Shown here: positions 1-8,827 of the stretch, one piece after another
How the letters are laid out: every line of letters starts with the position of its first letter
How positions within the stretch are numbered: position 1 is the stretch's first letter
NCBI GenBank assembly: GCA_019677205.1
Contig: JAAMXY010004193.1
Coordinates: 1 to 56,390 of the forward strand
Direction: 5' to 3'
DNA from: Pinguiococcus pyrenoidosus
Lineage: Eukaryota; Sar; Pinguiophyceae; Pinguiochrysidales; Pinguiochrysidaceae
DNA: 56,390 nucleotides
The notes under the pieces: generated by a model
Seen by the model: only the letters and a program-made list of their open reading frames with translations
Database searches by the model: none
Told to the model about the DNA's origin: nothing
Program-made: the position numbers and the translations under genes

Positions 1-2
1 TC

Positions 3-1118
3 CGGGAAGGCGACAAGATCGAGGCTCGCTACCGAGGCCGTAGCCGCTGGTATGCCGGTCGCATCAAGCGCGATAACGGCGATGGTACATACGACATCGA
101 CTACGACGACGGCGAGAAGGAGCGGGGTGTCAAGGAGGAGCTCATCAAGCTTGTTGGGGGCGGTGGGGGCGATCGGAGGGACGATCGAGATGGCGGCCGA
201 AGAGGAGGCGGCGGCGGCGGCGGCGGTCTTCAAGAAGGCGATAAGATCGAGGCTCGCTACCGAGGCCGTAGCCGCTGGTATCCAGGTCGCATTAAGCGCG
301 ACAACGGCGACGGTACATTCGATATTGACTACGACGACGGCGAGAAGGAGCGGGGTGTCAAAGAAGATCTGATAAAAGCAGCAGAGGAGGGTATTCGCGA
401 ACGGGCAGACAACAGGCAAAGCAGCCGGGATCGCAGCAGCAGAAGGAATACGGCCTTCCGCGAAGGTGACAAGGTCGAGGCTCGCTACCGTGGCCGAGGC
501 CGCTGGTATCCAGGTCGTATCAAGCGCGACAACGGCGATGGTACATACGACATCGACTATGACGACGGGGAGAAGGAGCGAGAGGTGAAGGAGGAGCTCA
601 TCAGGCGCGCTGACAACGCTCCTCGCGACCACAGCCGAGATCGCGGTGGACGCTCCGCGAACACAAGTTTTAGGGAAGGCGACAAGGTCGAAGCTAGGTA
701 TCGCGGACGGAGCCGCTGGTACTCTGGTCGAATCCGTCGTGACAACGGAGATGGCACGTATGACGTCGACTATGACGACGGGGAGCAAGAGCGTGGAGTC
801 AAAGAGAATCTCATCAGGGTTACTGCGACGCCGGTGTCTTCAGCGCGTTTGAACGACGACAACTCGTTCCGCGAAGGGGATAAGGTTGAGGCGCAGTATC
901 GTGGCAGGAGCAGGTGGTTCAAAGGCGTCATCGCTCGGGTTCACCGAGATAGCTATGACATCGACTACGACGACGGAGAGAAAGAGGAAGGCGTCGCGCC
1001 AAAGTTCATCCGCCACCTTTCCAAGCGACAATCCTTCGATGGGTCACCGAGGGGTCGTCGCGTGCAAAGCACGTCTCCGCCGCCGTCCTACCGTCCGCGG
1101 CTCTCTCGACTAGACTGA
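3..1118 (+). CDS. Tudor-like repeat protein, 5' end cut by window edge
   Basis: The frame beginning at base 3 is open without a stop to the TGA at 1116-1118, about 371 codons, so the protein starts left of the window. It holds five near-identical units of about 48 residues at roughly 3-140, 236-380, 461-605, 668-815 and 866-1012. Each reads like GDKVEARYRGRSRWYxGRI followed by a D-N-G-D-G-T-Y-D-[IV]-D-Y-D-D-G-E core, which matches small barrel (Tudor/Agenet-like) domains. The linkers are Arg/Asp-rich, with a Gly run encoded at about 201-226. Units 1-4 are more alike than unit 5, which lacks the N-G-D-G segment. Tudor-like folds usually bind methylated Lys or Arg; the ligand here is unknown. 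Multi-unit proteins of this kind are common in stramenopile and haptophyte genomes. The family call is fairly sure; the function is not. Confidence 0.75.
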   Translation, partial: REGDKIEARYRGRSRWYAGRIKRDNGDGTYDIDYDDGEKERGVKEELIKLVGGGGGDRRDDRDGGRRGGGGGGGGLQEGDKIEARYRGRSRWYPGRIKRDNGDGTFDIDYDDGEKERGVKEDLIKAAEEGIRERADNRQSSRDRSSRRNTAFREGDKVEARYRGRGRWYPGRIKRDNGDGTYDIDYDDGEKEREVKEELIRRADNAPRDHSRDRGGRSANTSFREGDKVEARYRGRSRWYSGRIRRDNGDGTYDVDYDDGEQERGVKENLIRVTATPVSSARLNDDNSFREGDKVEAQYRGRSRWFKGVIARVHRDSYDIDYDDGEKEEGVAPKFIRHLSKRQSFDGSPRGRRVQSTSPPPSYRPRLSRLD

Positions 1119-1973
1119 TACCAGAGAGACAAAAAGCGAGCGTTCTGGGCTCGGAAACTCTCTTTCCACGTTGTCATCGACTATTGCGTTGGCATGGAAG
1201 TTATCTGCGAGGACGTTGCACATTGGATAGCTTCGACCGATGTCTGCTTTAGGATTGTGCCTCTACCGTAGGCTCGCTGGACAGGAGCGTGATTCTGGAG
1301 GTCCTTGCTCTGCGGGAATCTGCTGTAGTCTGCTGTATTCTGCGATGGGCCTTCTTGTGAGAGGGTTGGGGAAGTCGTGCTTCGTTTGGTGTGACACTGT
1401 CGGCATTCGCTTTTTTGTTCTTCCCGGTGTGTGCGCCGCCAGGGCTCATGGAGGGCAAGCTTCAGGGCATTGCAACCAAGGTTGCAGTCGCTACTGACTC
1501 GAGACTCTCTTGAAAAAAGGCGCGCAGGTTGGCTGAGCTCTTGACGAACGGCTTTTGCATCCCCTTCATCGTTGCACATTTCACAGTTCTCCCGCACCTT
1601 GGTGGCTTCTTGCAACGCTTTGCGCTCATGCATCACTGTAGGAAGGCCTCTGACTGGAAGCTTTGCCGCGCGTCCAATTGCAGACCGCTCCAGCAGCACA
1701 TGAGCACGTGTTCAGGACTCGGACTCTAGAAATCGGCCCAATCGAAGCCTGACTTGCAGGCAGAATCAGGCCCGCGACGCGAATAGAGCAGCGGAATATG
1801 GAGAGCATAACCAACCCTCCACGACCAGAACGCCAGAACAGAACCTTCCCCCCCTCCGCCTTGTGCAGCATTCCTTCAGGCTCTTGCGCGGAGTTCTCTC
1901 TTCGCGAGTTTGTTCGCGGATGACGAGCTGAGCGCCCAGCACTGGTAGCGCCCGGGTTCTCGCGACTGCGAGA
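1119..1973. other. Intergenic, no gene recognised
   Basis: About 855 bases between the Tudor-like gene and the CFAP97-domain gene, which are in tandem. Only short overlapping frames on both strands, none with recognisable protein character. I see nothing else in it. Confidence 0.5.
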
Positions 1974-4824
1974 ATGTATCGCAGTCGCGTCGGTCACGAT
2001 CGCACGCCGAACTTTCTCATCCACCAGAAGGAGGTACCCGCCACCTCGCTTTGCCGTACTCAAGAATGAGCACCGAGGCTTCTACTGATGGTTTTCGCTT
2101 GACAACGCATAGGTGGGGAGGCACCAAAAGATTCACCAGGACAGGCTCAAGGCTATCAAGGCTCGCAAGGTCCGATCGAGCGAGGCCCGTATGCAATCAA
2201 GCTATGGCCTCCTCGTTGCACACTACTAAGAGTGTCTCATGCTTGCAGAGCGGCTCTGGGACTGTCGATCACCTGGCGCCCGAGACGATGAGAATGAAGC
2301 ACCTGAGCGAAAGGTGGAAGAAGAAGAAACTTGCGCAGGTGGTGACGAAGGCGCTTCGCGCACCTACATGTCCTTGTGAGGCTCAACCTTGATTCCCTAA
2401 GGAGCGCATGGACGCCATTAAGAAGGAAAATCATATCTTGCTCCGCAATATGTCGGTCATTGTCTCGAATGTGTCCAACAGCGCCAGCGCAGGTGGCGCC
2501 ACAAATCTTGTGTATGGTTTCACGCCGATAGGGATCCCCTCAACATGGGCCTTCTTCGCAAGGTTTGCTGAGGCCGAAGAGCCTCAACAGCGTCGAGCGG
2601 AAGCGAGAGCTGCTGCGCATTCACCGAGATAACCAATACATCTTGGAGCGGCTGAAGCACACACAACCGTACTACGACCACACCATCTGGGAGAAGGTGG
2701 GGCTGGCTATGGCATCGTGAGCAGGGCATGCCTCGCATCTCAACCCTGTCCTCAGGACCGCGAAAGCATGGAGGATCGACTACGAAGGCTTCGGCATCGT
2801 GGCGTTCGCCTTTCTGCTCCGGTGAGGACGCGCGGTGACATCTCCGGCATCCACGTTTCGTCACATCTACTTTCAAGGTTCAAGCGTCTGCGAGGGCGAA
2901 GCGCTTTCAGCAGCAGAAACGAGCGGAGTCGAGCAGAAGTCCTGAGGAGCAGCTGCGACAGGTGGGTTTCGTACAGGCACTGGGCAGAACGTGACACCCA
3001 AGCGATTGACGGGCTTCCCCAATGCAACTGCTGTCGTAGATCCAAAATGTGCAAGTCTCGGAAGACCCTTCCGACACCGAAGACGACGTCCACAGCTGCA
3101 AGGAGAGGGCAAAGAGCCGATCGGCGACCGCCCGAGCATCCAACAAGCGGTGGAAGTCGCAGCAGGAAAAGTGAGAGACGCGAAAGCATCGAGTGGAAAT
3201 ACCGAGGCTGACACAAAGTTCTGGCTGACACAAATCTCTGCCAGGACGGCGAAATCCGGAATCGATGATCCCAAAGCGCCTCCGAACGAGACCTCCAACC
3301 AGCCTGGAGGGCGGACACCTCATTCCTCGCTGCTGCCACAAAGTGACCAAGAAGACGATGCGTCTGGGAAGGACGATCTCTTAGGGCCCGAAACAAAGCA
3401 GCAGCAAGGCCGATATCAGCAAGCGCCTTCTTCACCTTCCCACGATGGAGGAAGTCGAGAAGACTGCGCACGTCCTGCTTCTCGAACAGACGCAGACGCC
3501 TTCCCACAGTTGGCGTCTCTTGTCCCGGTAGGCCAAGCGCTGCTCTATCCGGCGAATTCTTTACCGCGCTTGGCCGTCTGAGGCATGGGCATGCTGATAA
3601 TTCAGGCTGCTTCGGACACGGAGGATCTCGACTTCGTGTCCTTCGTCCACAAAGCATCCGTGACCACCATGAGCGATGCGTTCGAGAAGCTCCCGCGGCT
3701 CACCAAATGCGAGATATCGGCCACCTCTGGTCAGGCTCGGATGATCAAGGTACCCCGTCGCAGAAGCAAGAGTTGGATCACAAATGCCCTAGCCACAGGT
3801 CCGACTCTCACTTCCATGTCGTGGCCCAGATGTCTTTGAAAGCGGATGGCATTGACGTGGCGTGCTGCATCGGCTTGCCGGGCAAGACTCAGAATCTTCA
3901 GGTTTGCGAAAGCGGATATGCGCATCAGCGATCGAGATACTCTCTCACTCTGCAAGTCGTCCATGCAGAGCCTCGCCAGCACTCTAGCAGCTTCTGCTGT
4001 TCTCGTTGTCGCAAGGGGCGATACGCCGGCGTACGCGCTCCAGTTCGGGTGCGATGGATGGCAGGTTTGTACCGTGCTCGTTTCGTGGCTTCATTCTACC
4101 TGCTGACGAGAGGAACGCCCCAGATCTCCGGCGATCGTCCCCAAACGGCTGATCCTTTACACAGTCCTCCGCAAAGCGCGAGCACCAACGAAGAGAGGAT
4201 CGAGCCAATGCCCTTACTTCGAGCGGGCCACCGGACGTCGGTGTCATTTGATCAAGGGCCCGATCAAGGTACGGATCACGTGTCTGATCATCCTAGGGGT
4301 TGAGAACTAAAACAAAATAACGATGAACGGCGGGGCGCTAACGTTGGATGATGCTGCCAGATCAAAAACAAGTAGGGCAGTGGTTCACCTTTGCGTTGGT
4401 TCAGGCGTATAAGGTGCGCACCAGCAAATGTCTTGCTAGCCTGTGTTTGGATGCGGCCTGTACTGACCTCCCTTAATGTCTCCAACAGGACGGGGCGGAT
4501 AGCGCGAGGATTGTCGCGTGGACAGTGGAATCAAAGATGGAAAACGAGGACGAAGGTGCGATGCCGATGACATGCTGTCAGATTTTCGCGCTCAACTCAC
4601 GCCTGATCCCAACGACTGTTCCAGACTTGACTGCGATAGACGACAGCAGGCTGGCGCTCGTGTCTGGGAAGTGGCGCTCGCGTCCGCTCGAGCGGCAAGT
4701 GGCCTTGACGACCGCGGCGATGATCAGCGAAAGCAAAGCGCTGGTCATCATTCGCAACGTTATCAAGCACTTGCACATTTGCGTGGCCGAGGACGGGTCG
4801 ACTGCGCGTCTGACGGTGGTCTGA
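1974..4824 (+). CDS. CFAP97-domain (KIAA1430/hemingway) protein, 15 exons
   Basis: My model joins 1974-2033, 2113-2169, 2249-2338, 2402-2455, 2532-2696, 2756-2821, 2878-2961, 3040-3170, 3245-3527, 3606-3749, 3830-3901, 3957-4064, 4124-4268, 4361-4413 and 4489-4824: 1848 nt, 615 residues. Every junction is GT-AG and keeps frame; introns are 55-92 nt and 12 of 14 are phase 0. Exons 2-5 together give a CFAP97 domain: HQDRLKAIKARK, then V-D-H-L-A-P, K-K-E-N-H-I-L-L, and finally R-P-K-S-L-N with ENQ-like and Q-P-Y-Y motifs before W-E-K. CFAP97 proteins are linked to ciliary axonemes. Exons 6-9 encode a basic, then Ser/Pro/Asp-rich disordered part; exons 10-15 encode a folded-looking C-terminal part that I do not recognise. 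The CFAP97 exons are well supported. The later exons are less sure and a stop at 3172 is the main alternative end. Confidence 0.62.
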
Positions 4825-4901
4825 CAGAGCAGCCTAAAGCTTGCAGAAATCCCGAAGAGCAGCGAATTGGCCTTCATTCTCCTCCGTCGGACGAAGACCC
4901 T

Positions 4902-5370
4902 TCACAAGCCCGTCGTCCCCACTCCCTCAGCTGCCGCGGCGTCAACCCCACCGGACGCCTCTAAGTCGTCTTCGATCACCGCTCTTTTCTTACGAGAAGC
5001 TGTGGACTTCTTCTCTGATGCTGCTGCCCGCTTATTATCCTTCTTGCTGGGGGTCCCTCGCGCTTTTCTCGCCCGAATGCTGTCATATAACCTAGCGGCC
5101 TCGTCGTGGGGCAAGATGCCGAACTTCACGCACCACTCCCGCGCCATCTGCGACCCGGGCTTTTGCCGCAATAGCGTCTCATAAAACACGCGGTCGCCAT
5201 CACCTAGTCGCGTCGTCTTACGCGTTAAAAAAAACGGCTTTAACCCCAAGATGTTGGAGGGAAATCGCACCCGGAGTCGGCGTGGGCATCGTCTGGCCGG
5301 GCTTCGTGAGCTCTACTACTGCCATGTCGTCGTGGCTGGCGCCGCCATTCGCTTCGGGCTTCGTCTGCAT
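4902..5370 (-). CDS. Small conserved hypothetical protein, two exons
   Basis: Exon 1 is 5370-5271 and exon 2 is 5203-4902, giving 133 residues. The 67-nt intron (5270-5204) starts GTGCG and ends CTAG, and splitting a Gly codon restores P-T-P-T-P-G-D-G-D-R-V-F-Y-E. The core, roughly residues 15-80, contains VELTKPGQ, then GDRVFYETLLRQKP and A-R-E-W-C-V-K-F-G-I-L. It looks like a compact conserved eukaryotic motif, but I cannot put a name on it. The tail is Lys/Ala-rich and basic, with several K-K and R-K pairs, so a nuclear location is possible. It ends 78 bp from the tail of the convergent CFAP97-domain gene. The model is supported by the conserved look of the joined frame; the function is unknown. 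Confidence 0.6.
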
Positions 5371-5732
5371 GTCAAAGCGTCAGTGTAAGTGGCGAAATGG
5401 TCGCTTCAAGCGTATGTTTTGGGGAAAACCTTGGCGTCCACGGCCTATTCATGCATTTATTAGGCAAATCAAGGCGGATTTTGAACAGATGTGAGAGAGC
5501 CTCACCGTGGACTCGTCTGCCTTGACGCTCATCGGCAGTCAAAAAGCTGGCCAAATGGCAGATGCGGCCTCTCCGGAGTGCGTAAAGCGCCGTCGAACGG
5601 TGGATCTTTCAAAGAGATGTGGACAGATATCCACCGGACGGATGCCAACTCAACGGGAATTACTGTAGGCCGAACTGTTAAAACTGTAAGTGTCAACGCC
5701 ACACGAAGCGGCTGCTGCAGAAAGGAGCGCCC

Positions 5733-5786
<54 letters not shown>
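5733..5786. repeat. (GAT)18 microsatellite
   Basis: Eighteen uninterrupted GAT triplets. The reading frame that gives poly-Met across it is a by-product of the repeat, not a gene. Confidence 0.97.
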
Positions 5787-5787
<1 letters not shown>

Positions 5788-6049
5788 GCACTTGAGAGAA
5801 AGGGTCGTAGCTAGCTAGTTTGAGATTCTGGCGTAGCTAAGAAGATTGGCTGCGCGCAGCCCGGCGGCGCCCTCTCTCTGCCTCTCGCTCATCGCTCGCT
5901 CATGCATGATGGCTGCCTGTGGCTGCCTGGCTGCCTGCCTGGCTGTTTGAGTCGAGCGAGAGGAGTGCGCTGCACGAGGCCGCCCACCAAACCTCGAGGG
6001 CCGAGGGGGTCACCATTCCGCATGCCAGCTATGAGCTTCCCACGAAGGC

Positions 6050-6185
6050 CCCGGTCCGGACGCTTTCGGTCCCGGGACGGACTCGTTCGGTCCCGGGACG
6101 GATTCCCCGGTCCGGGTCCGGACTCTTTCGGTCCCGGGACAGACTACTACAGTCCGGGTCGGACTAGTACGGTCCGGGCCCGGAC
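6050..6185. repeat. GGTCCCGGGAC / GGTCCGGGTCCGG repeat cluster
   Basis: Irregular head-to-tail copies of a palindromic CGGTCCCGGGAC word, degrading to GGTCCGGGTCGG, spaced by 5-10 nt. It lies about 90-220 bp upstream of the VPS9 gene start and could form hairpins or bind a dimeric factor. Confidence 0.8.
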
Positions 6186-6271
6186 TTTCCCCGACCTGTT
6201 CGCCTCGCAGAAGCCACGCAGGCCACATCTGCGCGCCGCGGCTGCGCGTCGTCCCTTACGAGGCTAGCAGT

Positions 6272-8749
6272 ATGGAAAGGCACATGCGGTCGGTCTTGTT
6301 CCCGGCATCCAAGTCGCCGTTCCACGGAGAAGCGGCGGTTCTGGCGTCTCCTGCAGCGGGCTCCGCGAGAGTTCTCGGCAAGGCCAGGGCTTTCACGGAG
6401 GGGAGCTGCGGTGCCGAGGGTCTCAAGAAGGCCCGACTTGGCCTCTGCAGGAAGCGGAAGCTCAAGAAGGCTCTGGAAGCTGCTCGCGCAAGGGCCGCGC
6501 GGCGCCTCGGGCGAGCCAAGGTGCAGCTCGGGCTGCTGGCGGATGTGGTGGCCCGTGGTGCAGAGCTTCTGCCAGTCGACGCCGACCTCGAGGCTCGCCT
6601 TCGGCACCCTCGGGCGGCCTTCATCCGCGACGCCTACGAGGGCCTCGTCCACGGAGTCGAGAGGCAAGGTCCGCGCTCAGCGGCAGACATGGCGGCGGAG
6701 ATCAATCGCTTTTTCGCGTCGGCGGAGCGAGCCATGAGGGGCAATCTGCTCTGGTCGCAGGATTCGGAAGTCCAGCTGTGGCAGCACAGCGCAAGGCTAC
6801 AGGCGATGCTCTTTGAGCGCCTGTACGGAAAGCTGCGGGGCCTTGTGCAGGAGGCCACGTGTGACAGGATTCTGGCCCGACGCATCGACGTCCTGTCTCG
6901 CTTCCTTGCCACCGAGCACCTCGACTTGCCCCTTCTGAGCGAGGAGGGCCTCGAGCGATGCCACTCAATGCTGAGTAAGATTCACACCGTTCCTTCTCCG
7001 CTCGAGAAGATGGCATGCATCGCCGACGCGTCTCGCGCCATCTGCAAGATGCTGGAAAGCGCCATGGGAAAAGCGCCAGACGCCGACACACTTCTGCCTG
7101 CGATGATCTTCGTCATCGTGCGGGGCGGCCCACCCTGGCTCGCAAGCGAACTCGCTTTCATCGAGACCTTTGCAGACGAGAGGCTACTGAGCGGAGAGAC
7201 TGGCTACATGTTCACCCAGCTCTACAGCGCAAAGGAGTTCCTGGAGCGCTTATCGGATCCGGGCGCCGCGTTCTCGGGCCTATCGGAACGGGAGTTTTAC
7301 GATGCCGTCTCGGACGCGGAAGGACAAGGCGCTCTCTGGGAGCAGCACCTTGACGCTGAGGGGGAGGCTACACCTTTATCCGCTGCGGACTATCGGCGAG
7401 AGTGGCAAGACCTCCACGAAACCTGCGGTGCGGGAGCTTGCGGAATCGAGGTCGAAGCTGTGCAAGATCTCGGTTCTAAGAGCTGCATTAACGACAATGG
7501 CATGTGGCTAGTGGTCATTCCATGGGAGGCAAGGACGGATGGGGAACTTTCGCTGGCAGCCGCGGAAGCGGTAGAGCTTGCTGCGGTGTCCGCGAACGGC
7601 TGGGCTTACGGCTCCAAAGCTTTGGTCGCTCGCCCTGCGCAAGCAGCGATGTTGCCTGAGGAGGCGCGGGACAACTGCGGCTGGTTCCCGCTCATGTGCA
7701 TCTCAAAACTCGCCGAGAAGACGGCCTTGACGGAAGATGCAGCTGCGGCACAGCCAGTGACGCAGCAACGTGATTGGGTCGAAATGGCAAAGCAGCTGCA
7801 AATCTCCGCCGCCAACAGACGCCAAGCCGATCGCTCGCTCGCAACTCCGGGAGTTGAGCATGGTGAACAAGGAGCCAAGGGAAGCGATGCTGCGTACTTC
7901 TCGGGGTCCGACTACTTCCCGAACTCGCCCACGATTATGAATCGCTTCAACCCTCTGTTTCCAAGGTTCCCTACGATTCCTGCAGATCCCTTCGCTGATG
8001 GGAACTGTATGCTTTCCCCGCCGGTCGATGCTGAGACCGTCTCGTCGAAAACGCGGAGCATCGGCACGGACAAATCGCGACGCGCAGAGCTGTCGGTGCC
8101 TTCGACTGCTGCTGCTGCTGCTGAAGAAGAAGAAGAAGAAGATCAACACGCTTCGGCGTTGGCAAGATCACGAAGGTTCGAGCAACGCCCGCAACAGATT
8201 CCGCATCAATCTCCGCCACCGCCACCGCCACCACGGCCACGACCTTGGTCTTCTCAGCGTCAGCTGTCGAATGGAGCTTCTGCGCAGCTGCTAGATGCGC
8301 CATCATCACCGCCTCCAGCGCCGTCATCAGCAGCGCCTGCACGGCGATCACGCCCACCGAGACCGCGTTATTCGCCACCGCCACCGCCCCCGCCACGTCC
8401 TTCGCATGCGCCCCCGCCGCGGCTGCCGTCGTTGCAATCAGGGCAGAAGCTTCAAGCAACCAGCTCGCCGCGACGACAGCGTCGGCCTCCACCGCCGCCG
8501 AGGCGTACCAAAGGTTGCCCAGCAGAACCGTCACAGATCTTCGACAAGCCGGCCTCGTCTACCTTGTCGCGCGCTCGCGATCAGGCCTACCCTCGACCAT
8601 CTGAGCTGCAGAGCCTGCTGCGCGGAGCGCTTGTCTCCTCGGGGCAGCTCCAGAGCGAGTTTCCAGCGGTACCTTCGGCTCGGGCTTCCCGCAGTGCAAG
8701 GGGTACCACACAGTCTGTAGCTGTGCCGGTCGCATGCCAGGTACGCTGA
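6272..8749 (+). CDS. VPS9-domain protein, probable Rab5-family GEF
   Basis: Single exon, 825 residues, starting at ATG 6272. A VPS9 domain lies at about residues 150-340. Its helical lead-in is followed by SPLEKMACIADASRAI (near 242), then A-D-T-L-L-P-A-M-I-F-V-I-V and an S-G-E-T-G-Y-M-F-T segment; this D..LLP..I..I pattern is the hallmark of the catalytic core that loads GTP on Rab5/Rab21-type GTPases in early endosomes. The N-terminus is basic and helical. The C-terminal 250 residues are disordered and Pro-rich, with runs of 6-8 prolines between about 645 and 750, typical of SH3/WW or actin-linked ligands. A poly-Ala/poly-Glu stretch is coded by CTG/GAA repeats near 8107-8145. The gene ends 78 bp from the tail of the convergent HECT gene. 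Confidence 0.8.
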   Translation: MERHMRSVLFPASKSPFHGEAAVLASPAAGSARVLGKARAFTEGSCGAEGLKKARLGLCRKRKLKKALEAARARAARRLGRAKVQLGLLADVVARGAELLPVDADLEARLRHPRAAFIRDAYEGLVHGVERQGPRSAADMAAEINRFFASAERAMRGNLLWSQDSEVQLWQHSARLQAMLFERLYGKLRGLVQEATCDRILARRIDVLSRFLATEHLDLPLLSEEGLERCHSMLSKIHTVPSPLEKMACIADASRAICKMLESAMGKAPDADTLLPAMIFVIVRGGPPWLASELAFIETFADERLLSGETGYMFTQLYSAKEFLERLSDPGAAFSGLSEREFYDAVSDAEGQGALWEQHLDAEGEATPLSAADYRREWQDLHETCGAGACGIEVEAVQDLGSKSCINDNGMWLVVIPWEARTDGELSLAAAEAVELAAVSANGWAYGSKALVARPAQAAMLPEEARDNCGWFPLMCISKLAEKTALTEDAAAAQPVTQQRDWVEMAKQLQISAANRRQADRSLATPGVEHGEQGAKGSDAAYFSGSDYFPNSPTIMNRFNPLFPRFPTIPADPFADGNCMLSPPVDAETVSSKTRSIGTDKSRRAELSVPSTAAAAAEEEEEEDQHASALARSRRFEQRPQQIPHQSPPPPPPPRPRPWSSQRQLSNGASAQLLDAPSSPPPAPSSAAPARRSRPPRPRYSPPPPPPPRPSHAPPPRLPSLQSGQKLQATSSPRRQRRPPPPPRRTKGCPAEPSQIFDKPASSTLSRARDQAYPRPSELQSLLRGALVSSGQLQSEFPAVPSARASRSARGTTQSVAVPVACQVR

Positions 8750-8827
8750 AACAGAATTCTCGCAGCTCCGAGGCCGCAGACGTTCTGAAGGCCTTTCCTG
8801 CAGTGACCCTTGCAGATTCGTGAGAAG

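Larger units (their letters stand above)
5371..6271. other. Divergent intergenic region with repeats
   Basis: Shared 5' region of the small conserved gene (-) and the VPS9 gene (+). It contains a GAT microsatellite and a cluster of GGTCCCGGGAC-like motifs, listed separately. No further gene is seen. Confidence 0.5.

Noticed and set aside
2752-3657. Minus-strand frame of 301 codons opposite the CFAP97-domain gene
   Set aside because: Composition is Arg/Ser/Leu-rich and domain-free, and the plus-strand exons explain the same DNA with matching splice phases.
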